A DNA stretch of 64,000 bases from Lophius americanus (taxonomy: Eukaryota > Chordata > Actinopteri > Lophiiformes > Lophiidae): the NCBI GenBank assembly GCA_037951165.1, contig JBBDHG010000061.1, positions 5,318,001-5,382,000 of the forward strand, read 5' to 3'. Of the stretch, positions 49,153 to 61,741 are shown one piece after another; the first letter of the stretch is position 1, and the number at the start of each line of letters is the position of its first letter. Under the pieces are notes generated by a model, which saw only the letters and a program-made list of their open reading frames with translations, ran no database searches and was not told the DNA's origin. A program made the translations under genes and the position numbers.

Positions 49153-52136
49153 GGCTCAGTGTGACAGAGGAGATAAAGTGATGACCTTTAACACCAGTAT
49201 CAGGCTCTGTTGAGGGCCTACAGGACTCTATCTGCAAACAGAGACATGTGAACTAATTAGAAAGAGAATTTCATTAGATGTCTTTAAATCAATATAACAT
49301 GAGGTCTAAAACAGGAACAGATGTATCGTGAAGGGTGCTTACTGAAAGCGGCATATTGGTATTTATTAGTATGTGTAGACAATTGATTTGTACCATATTA
49401 CATTTCATGAAAGTGACGACTTTCATAACATTTTGTTAATGAAACATCTTTGCTCTAGACTTTATGCACTTCTGATGCATCAAAATGGAGACAGGATCAT
49501 TTGAGGGTCAGGCAACATAATATTTTGAGCACTACAGAAGATATAGTGGATAAAAACAAGGTAGTTTGCAAAAGTACCAGAGCGTAATTGAAATTCTAAG
49601 GTGGAACGTCAAATTTGTAGTAGGGGTCAATGTGCCGGTATTCCGGGTAGGCTGAGAAACTGTCAGTCAGCTTAAACTCAGTGTAAACGCAAGGGAACAC
49701 TTAATTATGATCTTCAACCTAACCAAATTATGGATTATGCTGAATTTTGAGACCGGGATCAAAAAATATGTAGAGCAATGCCGGATCCTATTGTTGGAAG
49801 AATCAAAACTATGTATGTACAATGAGACACCAAGGTAGAAGTCATCAGATGTCAGATCTCGAACATGTTAAAATGAACATGTCAGGGTGATTTAATGTTA
49901 AGTAGCAACTGTTGAGTTGAGTCACACATTACAATTTATAAGCCATTAACTTGGAATGTAACTAACTGTTTCAAATCTGTAGACCTAATTAAAAACACGA
50001 TTTTCCTTACACATGACGAATAAATTTCTCAAGGACGGAAGTAACAATCCCTTTTATACAGAATCAACTTAGGCACAAGGCAAAGCAAAGTTTACAAATA
50101 CAACGATAATGACTAAGAACTGTTGAAGAAGATTGATGGTCTCATCTGGGTTGTGACCCCAAAGGAGGAGAAAAGAAGACGGACCTAGAAAGAATTAGTG
50201 ATACCGCTATAAGCATGTCCACTGCCATTAAACAACAAAGAAGAAGTCGGCTGCATTCACAAAAGGTAAAAATGTCTCTCTGCCTCCCCTGAGTGGTGAA
50301 GATACAACAAATATTTCATATTTGCATTCATGTTGCATGAGCTGTAGACTATAATAAATAAATCAATACTCAACACTGAATGGGCCACCCTATCAATAGT
50401 TTCAGTGAAAAAAGAAAGGACTGGTCTGTGATTGATAAAACTTTTAAGTTAAGTGGGATGTGTGTCTCATATGTGAAGTTTTGTGATTACAAGCATGAAA
50501 TCATTAAACTTTATACATCTACTATTGGTTAAAAAGTTAAAATGTTGAATTGCTCCTTCAATATAAAAGCAAAACCACAAAGTTGCATGTGTTATTTGGC
50601 TGATTTATCACCTACAGCAAATTTGTGACACAGTGTTTGTAAAGCCACTCATGTTTTTCCTAATAACAAAACAATCTAAATAATTAACAAAAAAAAGGTA
50701 ATGACGGCTTATTTTCTGAGATGTCCCACACTTTCTTATGTTTTATTTGCAGTCTTTACAACACCGTGTGTTAAATCAGCAAATATTGTCATTGAACCCA
50801 TAGTTTGAAACTCTTCAGTATCCCCAAAACCATCTTCCTTTTGGCGAAGCTAAAGTCCCATACAGAGAGAATCAGAGATACGCTCGGATTTGAAGTGGTT
50901 CATAAATATGGCGACAGCGTTAGTGGGTAACTGTGAAGATCTGTACCAAATAGGGTTTGTTATTGTTTTGCATATTTGAAAATACCCTTTGCTAATAGAC
51001 AGAATTATTTTTCTTGCATAACTCCAGCCTCTAAATAAATGTTATGGGAACCCTGCTAATTAATAGTGTGCCAATACAGACATACAGTGCTTAGTTTCAT
51101 ATATATAACATGTATTGTTAAAAGTAGCCTACAGTATGTCTTGGCAAACATAATACACAGGGTATTTATACAGATATAGGTTAATGGACATATCTAGCCA
51201 TATCCGAATTTCATATATAGGTCAAGGATGTCTGCAGGGCGTCATCCAGAACGCGTTATCCAGTGCTCATAATTTCTCTCACTAGACACTGCCTTACCGC
51301 TGGCACTCACGATTGTTGTCACTTCTGACCACTGTAATGGCGGCCGTGGCGGGAATCGTGTAAAATGTGACGTCAGGTAAAGGTGTTCGCTGTTATTTGC
51401 AAAAATGTCTGGCTTTTTTCTTCTTTTCTTTCAATTAATATACCTAAACAAGACACTTTTTCATTCATTTTTTTGTCAGTTACTTGCAAAAAAAATCACT
51501 AAGAACAGATAATGAACATACAAACAAGCTAGGGTTTACCTTGATTAACACAAATTATAAATTCAAATGTAAACAAATTCACACAACATAATTACAAATC
51601 AAAAATAAATGAAAAAGGAATGTGTGGAGAAAACGCAGCAAAACGGAAGAAAAAATATATATAATCAGGAAAGACATATACAGTTAAGGTGCGTTATAGA
51701 CTCAACAGAGGACTCAACAGATTAAATGCAATAACAGTCATCCCAGAGTGGGCCTACATAGATTTGAGCTGAGACAGATCCAAACTGTCCTAAATAATGG
51801 GGTTTGGTTGAAAAACCTATATATATGTAAATGATGATTAGTAATAAAAAGTAAATTAATTACAAAAGGTTTTTAGTTATTCATAGTGGGCTCCGAAAAT
51901 TCAAATAAGATACTTTTTTGAATTATTTCAATGTTTTAAAATAATACTCAACAGATTTGGAGAAGTCCTTCAAAAGGTTTTGAGTTTGCGATAGTTGCAA
52001 AAAAGTGACAGTGTTCTATGAGAGCCTGTATACTTTTTGTATACACGCATAATTCCTTTTTTTTTTAAATATTGTCAGTAAGTGTTGGACAGTGTATATC
52101 TTGTGTATAGATAATTCCAGAGGAGACGTCTCTGAC
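49153..52136. other. Probable 5' intron or upstream region of the zc3h11-like gene
   Basis: No coding exon is recognised in this AT-rich 3 kb. A GC-richer island at about 51340-51375 contains 'aatggcggccgtggcgggaa' and a CRE-like TGACGTCA (51368-51375). It could be an alternative promoter. Confidence 0.35.
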
Positions 52137-52300
52137 CTTGTTGGTGATGCAGTGTTTGTGAGGTAACGTTCAGATTCTCCAAAAAGCTGCTCGAGCGTGC
52201 CGTGAAATTAGGTTTTGAGGCGATGTTATATAGACGGAAGCCAACCACTACATCGTGACGTCATACACATACGTCGACCACCGCTTTCTTGGAGTGACAG
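52137..52300 (-). promoter_or_regulatory. TATA/CRE promoter and putative non-coding exon for the zc3h11-like gene
   Basis: Read on the minus strand, a full palindromic CRE, TGACGTCA (52256-52263), is followed 23 bases later by a TATA box (TATATA, 52227-52232). About 60-95 bases further on is a consensus splice donor, caacaag|gtcaga (exon end 52137). A 5' UTR exon of roughly 65 bases (about 52137-52200) would result. No first exon is otherwise visible for the minus-strand gene, whose ATG exon starts with an acceptor-like context. The link between the two is an inference. Confidence 0.4.
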
Positions 52301-53798
52301 GGATACCCTCATGATGGCGGCCTGACCGTGTGAGGACATGCAACCTACACCCATCAGAACACAAGGGCCGGGCCGGGTTCGGACGAATATTTAGAAGACT
52401 CGATACTTTCAGGATTTCTTAATGAAAACCCAGTGTAAATAAAAATGTAAGATCTATCTTTCTGTGTTTATGTGTTGGCCTGTGTCATCTTTGAGAATAG
52501 GAGACTTTGTTTTTACGCAGCATCGGCTATTAAAGTTTCAGGCGGTAAATTCGCATGTAGTGTACTCATAATCTCACCCAGCAGAATATGTATTTGGAAA
52601 GTTTAAACAACAGTAAATTTGGCAGGAACGTCGACATTTTGGATGGTTTAGCATAGAAAAGTATCAGACAAGCAGACAACGCTATAAGATCTGCAAAATA
52701 TAACAACTGTCACTGCACAAAAGGAATGACAGAAAGCAAATTACGCTCTCATATTCTTATTAAAGCCTAATCTTAGTGTTGCAAATGCACTGAAATTAAG
52801 ATTAAATTCCTTTGAAAGTGTTTTTAATTTGTGAGAAAGTGGATGACTGTCCGAAGATTATAATTACTTGAGTTGATTCGCTTACCTTACCAGTGAACCA
52901 CCACAAATTGTTGTGGTAGATTAAAGTCCCATACTTCTAAAAGTATTAATGTACAACTTTTATCGAGTGAAATGAGTGACTGAACTGGGGTGCTGAATTC
53001 TGTGGTAATGCACCGCATGCATGGGGCAGGCTCAATAGCCCAGTTTCACTGGATTTCATTCATCAAAGGGCTAAAGATATTGGAATGCACACAAGGAAAA
53101 GAATAATGAGCTGGAATAGGGATAGGGCTTGTATATCCTTAAGAAAATCATACATTTTTCTTGCTGTCTCCCAGCATTAGTGAAGCAGAGCCTATAACAA
53201 AGCAGTCTGCAGAGTTTGGCATTACCAGAAAGGCCTGACATTTTTTAGTCATTATGGGCAGCAAGGTCTGAGTGATGTTGCAAGCAAACATTTTGAGGTA
53301 GGGTCCGAAGCTGTGGTCAATTATGAATGGCTTCATTAGCCAACAAATTTTCAGATACAATCTGGTTAAATTGCGTACAAATATGCTAATAAAAAACAAT
53401 TTGACACTGGTAGAGTTAGGTAAGGCATGGCTTTGAATATGTTAAAAGGAAAGATCAACGTTTATTTCTCAAGCAAAACAACAAATCAGTGTGTCGGGGG
53501 ATCAAAGCGAAGACGAAAACGCAGATTGATGGACCATTTTAAATTCGTATGCTCTCTCTGAATAATAACGTCTTCAACGTCGACTATGATTAATAATATC
53601 TAATTCTATAATACACAATGAAATATGGTTTAATAATAAATAAAGTGTGTGTCATAATTGATCAATAACAGCCATCCTGACAGATATGGAGAAAGTAATC
53701 AATATATTCGAGGATTTATGCGTGTTTTTTATATTATAGTTATTATTATTATTTATTTATTTATTTTTTATTGATGCTTTTATCTGCTTTTGCCTTGT
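52301..53798. other. Intergenic region between the zc3h11-like gene and adss2
   Basis: No gene is seen. GC-richer flanks near 52300-52400 belong to the candidate promoter. The rest is AT-rich with a TTTA repeat near 53747-53765. A minus-strand frame at 53148-53399 has no recognisable domain. Confidence 0.45.
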
Positions 53799-53862
53799 AG
53801 CACTTTGAGATTTGATCCAAATGTAAAGTGCATTATAAATTAAATGTATTATTATTATTATT
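53799..53862 (+). mobile_element. L2-type LINE 3' tail
   Basis: The segment 'agcactttgagatttgatcc', 'aaatgtaaagtgcattata' ends in seven ATT units. It matches the inverted copy at 42721-42777 over about 57 bases with one difference. It ends just 140 bases before the adss2 start codon, so it abuts the promoter. Confidence 0.7.
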
Positions 53863-53870
53863 ATATTCGG

Positions 53871-54001
53871 ATGACCGGAAGACGAAACACTGCCATCTAG
53901 TGTTGCTGCGACAGACCAACACTTCCCGTGACGCAGACAACGCGGTAAAACGATATTCCGGTTTGCTCTGGGAAGAAAGCGGCACTGCATCCGGCAGCAC
54001 G
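53871..54001 (+). promoter_or_regulatory. adss2 proximal promoter and 5' UTR
   Basis: An ETS-type motif, ACCGGAAG (53874-53881), lies 120 bases before the ATG in a short GC-richer stretch with several CpGs and no TATA box. This fits a housekeeping promoter. Little room is left between the LINE tail and the coding start, so the promoter is compact. Confidence 0.4.
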
Positions 54002-57000
54002 ATGGCTAACGTTAACGGACAAGGGGCCGTATCTCTGAACGGGGAGCCGGTCGTCAAGCGACCACGGGAGAGCACATCACAGGATTATCCTCTCCGGGTC
54101 CCAAAGGAGCCTCAGAACAAAGTAACCGTCGTGCTTGGAGCTCAATGGGGCGACGAGGGCAAAGGAAAAGTTGTAGACTTGCTCGCAATGGATGCAGACA
54201 TTGTCTGCAGGTGCCAGGTATCCAACTATTCAACACAAATAACATTTTAAGTGACTACTCTTAACGTTGGTCGTTAAAACGCACACTTATGTGATCATGG
54301 TGAAATTCGTTGACGATATTAGGCTCCGACGTCAACAGCCTTGCCTGACCTCCCGGATGTAGACATGTTTAGTCCATGCTAATGATTGCTAATGTGGTTT
54401 TCTTGTTTTTATCTGCTGTGATGTTGGCAGAATATGTTTAGTATCCAGCACGTTACATCTAGATACATAACTTGATAACCCGAGCCAGAGAATTTAACGT
54501 CCTTTCGATTTCAAGACCGAGCTGCTCCTCTACTGTCACAAAGATTTTTGTAACCGGAAGCAGTCTGACTGGAGCGCAGGAACCGATATGCTGTTGTTTA
54601 CTTGCCCTCATTGTTATTTGTAAAAATACATACTACCAAGCTGAATTTCTCTGTTTGCAGGGAGGCAACAATGCAGGTCATACAGTGGTGGTGGACTCCG
54701 TGGAGTACGACTTCCACCTGCTGCCCAGCGGGGTCCTCAACAAGAAGGCTGTCTCCTTCATCGGTACCAGACTGCCCTTGTATTTTATTTTGAAAGGCTC
54801 TATATTGGCGGGAGGTTATAAAACAAACGTGAACAACACCACAGGCATCAGTCATTTGCAATGCAGCTAAGGTAGTGTAGTCAACAGAATAATTTAACAT
54901 CCATAACATTAAACCCACCTGTGATATTGAGCAGGTCCCCCGTTTTGCCGACAAAACTGCTCGGACTCATGAAGGTGGCTTCCATAAGACCTCTAAGGGT
55001 GTGCTGTGCCACCTGTCACCAACATGTTTGCAGCAGATCCTTATAGTTCTGTTAGTTGTTAATAGTGGGCTTCCAGGATCAGACTTGTTTATTGATTGAA
55101 TTGAGGACTTTAGAGACTATATCCATAACTTGAACATCTTTTTTCAATTCTGTTTTAACTTGGTTTCCAAAATCTTTGATATCCAGGCCTTGATATCTAA
55201 AAAACATGTAGATATTTGTTTATATAAATCATGAAGTCATTTCTCATGAGAATTGTTTCGTTTTACATTACAGGTAACGGGGTGGTGATACATCTCCCGG
55301 GTCTGTTTGATGAGGCCGAAAAGAACCAGCAGAAAGGCAATGGTAAAGTTTCAAAATGGAGATATGAGAGTTGTCACATTAAATTATGTCTGGTCGTAGA
55401 TAATATAATTAATAATGTCTGGATTCTATTTAGCTGTCAGTTTGTGATAATCAGGATTATAGCTGTTACCTTTTTCATGGTATACCACAGCATCAGAGTT
55501 TATGGTTATCATACCATGTATTCCCTCTGTTTATCTTACTGGAGGGAGAATCTCTTACATTTTCACCATTAATCCTCAAGGGCCTGTCAAATAGTGTAAC
55601 GGGAGCCAAACCTGTTCATGGAGCAGGGATATGTCAGAGAGATGCAAAACTAATATGACTGATCTCCATTCCCCCAAAATGAAAGTAAAATCAGTAGATT
55701 TGGACTACTTTGGATATCAAATACTAAAATAAGGATTTGTCCTCCAATATTTATACCAGATTCCTAAATGAACACACGTAAATGTGCACTCATGAAATAA
55801 AAATGAGTGCATAAAGTGTCTGCTAAAGGAAGACACTTTTCCTTGCAAACATCATAGTTGTGGTTACAACAAAGTATGTTTCCCTCTCCTCCTTTAAATC
55901 CCAAACAAAGAGACCTGCGATTGTTCAACTGGTATTCATACAATTCAAAAGAATAGATAAAATATCTAGAATTGGTCAGTTCTTTTTCCACTAAAACCAC
56001 AGAGAAACTGAAGCTGGAGAGTGGATTACGCTGTGTTGCTTCAAACTAAAACTTAAAAAACTATACTCTGCCCATTTCATTAGTGTTATGTCCTTTTTAT
56101 AGAATTTGCATACAATGAAAAGGGGGTATATGGCTCATTTAAAAACAAAACCCTGGTGTTTCCATCTGTTTCCCTTCTGTGAGGTTCAAAAGGCTGACTA
56201 TTGTATGACACCTATGATTTGTTGTGTTTCCTGCAGGACTACAAGGGTGGGAGGAGAGATTAAAGATTTCTGATCGTGCCCACATCGGTGAGTTGGCATT
56301 TTTAGGTCAAATGTTTGAATTCAAAATATCCTCTTATTAATATTCCCCTCTGTCTTCCTCTAGTATTCAACTTCCATCAAGCTGTGGATGGTATTCAGGA
56401 GCAACAACGACAGCAACTAGAAGGGAAAAAGTAAATCCACTCTAATTACTTTACATGAAATAGTGGTTCATACCATTTATACTACTATCTATTAAAGTGT
56501 ATTGAGGTAATTCATATTGTTTCCATTTGCTCTCCAGTTTAGGAACAACTAAGAAGGGCATAGGTCCTGCCTACTCCTCCAAAGCGGCTCGGAATGGTCT
56601 GCGAGTCTGTGACCTTGTCTCAGATTTCAAGGTTTTTGAGGACAAGTGAGTTTTCTCTTTAAGACAATTAAGACATCTTGAAAAATTGATTATCATGAAA
56701 TTCAAAGAGATTTAGAGCCTGAATTTGATCAGGACCGAGAATATTCTTCATTGATTTTTAATGTTCATTCATTTCTGACTTTCTTGCTATGTAATTTAAG
56801 TTTTCTTAAGTTTAGGAATACATTTTTTAGAGCATTTGACTTCTCAGTTTTTACAAAACTGTCTTTCCACATTAGTGGGAAAACATTGTTTTGATGGTGG
56901 CAATAGGTTATGACTATCAGCTGTTTTTCTTTTTAGGGGTATCTTCTTCCTTATTTTTTTACCCTATCCTGCCAGCAGATGGAGTCACCCAGCCGTGTCT

Positions 57001-60000
57001 TATTTTTGAAAACTGTCTGCAAACTGCTTTCATAAAACATTAAAATATTTTTTTACATAGCAGGAAGTACAAATACTTGATAAGAACAAACTGTCCTCCT
57101 AACAGGTTCCGCTTGTTGGCAGAACATTTTCTCACGATGTATCCAAACCTTAACCTCGACATAGGCGGTGAACTGAAGCAGCTGAAGGTGAGGACAGGTT
57201 ATGTGGAGCGAGGGATTCCTGACCCTTCTTCTGACTGAGCAGCTTGCCTCTGATACAACAGACCCTCTGTATTAAAAACACCGATACATCTCACAGTGGG
57301 AAATTAGCAAGTTTAAATTATATAATAAGTGTTCGCTGCGTCCACTCGGGGGCTTCAGTTTCGGGGTCCTGGTATTGTAGATGCCGGCTGACTGTCACAA
57401 TGTTAGGACATGCTGGCTTGAATACATTGGAACCATTTGTTGAAACAGCTTTTAGCTGTTACTCTCCAAGTTACTGCAACAGATTTACTATGGATGTTTA
57501 AGGAGCTTAAAGTATTAAGATTTATAAACCAAAACTAGACGTTGAATATTTAGTCTAAGGCTTAGTATTTATACTTTTAGTTGCAGAATTCTACTGCTGT
57601 TCATGACTATTTACTGTTATTTTTATACATGAAATAAAAAAGTATTGTCTCTTATCTCCTAATTGATTAATTAAGTTGATATTGTTTGTACAATCTTTTA
57701 TTTTTTCTTCTTTATCTCGTTGTTTTAGACTCTACATCCATTTGAATAATTTTTTAAATGTCAGTTGCTTGTAAAGGTATTTGAATTGCATTAGCACTGT
57801 TTGAAATGATAACAATAATTTATCCTTTATTGATTACATACAGTCATACACACAGTACAACATAGTGAAATTATTTCTCTGCTTTTAACCCAAGGACCCT
57901 ACGACATGTAGACTTGCTGGGGCTTGAACTGGCTACCTTCTATTCAGATTGGGTGACGGCTGCTCCACCCACTGAGCTACAGCCATCCTTAGATGCTCAG
58001 GATCTGAATATGTTATATAAATGAAAGTGAAGTACATTTGTGTAGTATATAATTTATTGAATATTTACTATAATATCTGTGTTAAATATGGCCTCCTAAT
58101 GCTGATACTTAGTGATTCATTATTTATTTATTTATTTCATTGTCCTTTCTACTTACATGCTTTGTTTTAAACTTACCTGGGGATGGCCTAAGAATTTTTT
58201 GTTGTAACTGTCATTCAGGTGTATGCAGAGAGACTGCGCCCTCTGGTGACTGATGGGGTGTACTTCATGCACAAAGCTCTCACTGGGCCCAGTAAGAAAA
58301 TCCTGGTGGAGGGAGCCAACGCCGCGCTGCTGGATATTGACTTTGGTGAGCACTGCTGACTCTGCAATAAATTGTGAGGTTAGAGGCTGTTTTGCCTCTT
58401 TAGGCTTAACAGATACTTCTCTGTTCAGGCACTTATCCATTTGTGACGTCTTCCAACTGCACCGTGGGAGGAGTGTGCACTGGTCTTGGCGTACCTCCAT
58501 CACACGTTGGCAGAGTATACGGTGTTGTTAAAGCATACACCACCCGGGTGGGCGTTGGCGCTTTCCCAACAGAGCAAGATAACGTGAGTAAAAACAAATC
58601 TGTATAACGTCTGTTAATTCAGTTTGGCAGTTAATTATATCCTACTAATCATAGATAAATGTTATCAAGATTAAAATTTGATTACATGATCAAAGTCATC
58701 CCAGTAGTTTGTCACCATGTAGTCAAACGCTTCAACAGCCCTTCACTAAAGCACATTTAAGAATCCACAGCAGATCAGATCGTCATTGCTCATTGAGAGA
58801 AATACAAAAAATGTAGCGAATAAAACAAATAGGCCTATGTTTAACCTCCAAACACCAAAAAGAAATTTAATAGATGTGTGCTTTCTTCTCTTGTCACTCT
58901 CTGCAGTGTTTGTTTTGGCATTCTACACCAATTTTTTTTTTTTATTTGCGCCTCGTTCCCCATCTTGTATCGGCCGTTGACTTTCATGTGTTCTTGAAAG
59001 AGCATTCTTTGTAAAGCAGGAGCAAGTTTCTCTTAGTCGGGATGTTTTTCGTCATTGGATTGTGTTTGCCCTTCAGCCATAGTTTTCTCAAGGCTTCAGG
59101 AGATCGTTTTCTTGTAAAATGGCCAGCATAGTCCTCTGCTTCAAAGGAAAACGTATTGTTATTGTCATATTATCAAACTTACTGTAAGCAACAACGTTTA
59201 GTTTTAAGAAGGCGGCACACGGGAAAATAAAAATACCAATCAGATCTAAATGTATGTTTCTAACTATGCGGTTAGTGAACTTATTGATAATGAATTCAAT
59301 TTTCACCAGAGTGAGAGGGATCCGTTGATGCGTTTTATGGCTAGTATCTGTGTAGCACACCCTCCTGTCTTTGGAACACTGGATGGTGTGCTCCAATTAC
59401 AGTGCATTTACACTAAACAGCCTTCCTGGGAAAGTTTGCTCCGGGGTTCTAAAAACGTGGCTCCAACTGATAGTTGAACCTCATTTTCAGGAAGAACAAT
59501 GCAGATTTTTTTTTCTGTTCGTGGAATGTCAAATTTTCACTCTTGTAGACTTATTTCTATGGTTATGGGAATTTTCCCATCCAGTCTAGATGTGTTATGT
59601 GGATATGGACACGGTCTGTTACTGTTTCCTCCGGGGAGTCTTGCGGGAAGTACTGCAGGTGTAGAAGGTACCAGGGCCATAGCTGTGAGCTGTCCGGCCC
59701 CTGCAAAACCAAAGTGACAGTTGTGTGCGTATCCTCGGCAGAAACACACACATTTTCAGTGAATGTTGGACTCCGCCATTGTTGTCCCTAATCGCCAATA
59801 CCTTTCCTGATATTCATGGACGGGATTCAAGGACTAGTCGAGGTGAGGAGTGTGTCCAGTTTGGGGAATTTAGAGTTGCGTCTCTGCTGTTTGCAGATGA
59901 TGTGGTTCTGTTTGCTTCATCAGTCCGATCACCAGCAGCACTGGAATGGTGTGCAGCTGATATGACAATTGGCACTTCCAAACCTGAAGCAACGGTGATC

Positions 60001-61677
60001 TGCTGGAAAGTGGTAGACTTTCACCTCCAGGCTGGGGTTGAGTTTCTGCCACAGTCAAAGAAGGTTTGGTGTGGCATTAATAGTATTGTTGGTGTTTTAT
60101 TGGTCCATTGTTGTGAAGAAAGGGATGAGTCATAACATAAAGCTCTCAACTTATCAGTCCATCTACTTTCCAACCCTCACCTGTGGTCATGAGCTGTGGA
60201 TTGTGATAGAAAAGATTAGGTCAAGGATAAAAGTGGCTGAAGTGAGCTTTCTTCGTAGGGTGGCATGGCTCAGCCTTAGATATAAGGTCCGGAACTCAGA
60301 AATCCATAAGGAGCTAGGAGTAGAGCCGCTGATCCTTCGCGTTAAAGGAGCCAGTTGGGGTAGTTTGGGCATCTGATCAGGATGCCTACAGGCCACCTCC
60401 CTTTTGAGGTTTTCCTGGCAAGGGTTACTGGGAGGACACCCCTTGGTAGACCCAGAACTTTCAAACCAGTAATGTGTTAGAATAACTAGGACTATATTTA
60501 TACATCGAATTAGGGCTTCATTCAAAAACAATTTGTCCTTCTTGTCACTACGTATTCCAGCAGAGTGCATAAGGAATGGTGTAACCCACCATCCTCCAAT
60601 TTCATTTCATTAAAAATAATCATATTGATAATCATAAACACATTATGAGATGCAGGATATGATAGTGTTGGGAGAAATGACACAGTCTGAGTTGTACTTT
60701 CCCTGTACATCCAGTGTCTCTGCGTGTGCATCGGTCAAGTTGTACATGGAGAAACGCACATACTCCTGTCGAGTTTACTTTTTATGAAGCCTACAGATTA
60801 TGTAGAAAGTTATGTACGTCTTCTTTTGTGCATACACAGCGTTTATAAATGAGGGCCATGGTAATTTAAATGATCTTGTTATCCACACAAGCCTCAGTGA
60901 CATCAGATTGTGGGCAGGTTCAGCCTTGACATCACAGAGACAGACATGTGGTCCCACAGCATCCACTTTAACAAGACGCAGAGCTTCTAACAGGTCAACG
61001 GAAGAGGTGTGTGGTTGCATTGGGCAGCATCCACATATAAGTGTCTGAAAAAAACATCTTACTGGTTAAAGGCATGTTCTCAGCCGAACATACTACATGA
61101 ACGAATCATAAAAACATACTACCTTAAAATGCCTGACGTATCTCTGTCTGGGCTGATTTGAGTGTATCTGTTTTCATTTTTCAATATGAAAAATTTAATC
61201 TTCATACATTTATTTGTAATCTTCTCCCTCCTAACTGACGGCATATCTTGTTGCATTTTAGGACATTGGGGATCTGTTACAGTCCAGAGGAAGAGAGGTT
61301 GGGGTGACAACTGGTAGGAGGAGACGTTGTGGTTGGCTGGACCTGATTTTGGTCAGATATGCCCACATGGTCAATGGATTCTCCGCGTAAGGAACCGTCA
61401 ACCCATTTCGGAATATCATCCTCTTCTGCTGATGTCATTAGAGTGGTGTCCAGGCGGACTGTTTACAGCAGCTTAACACTGACATGTTTTTTACCCTTTT
61501 TGCAGGATCGCCCTGACAAAACTGGACATTTTGGACACGCTATCGGAGATTAAAGTGGGCACAGTCTATAAAGTTGATGGAAAACCTCTACCAAGCTTTC
61601 CAGGTAGGTCCTTGCATCTTTCAGAAATGTATCCTTCGCATGACTGGATCAAGTAGAATTAATGTGAATTCCAGGAC

Positions 61678-61741
<64 letters not shown>

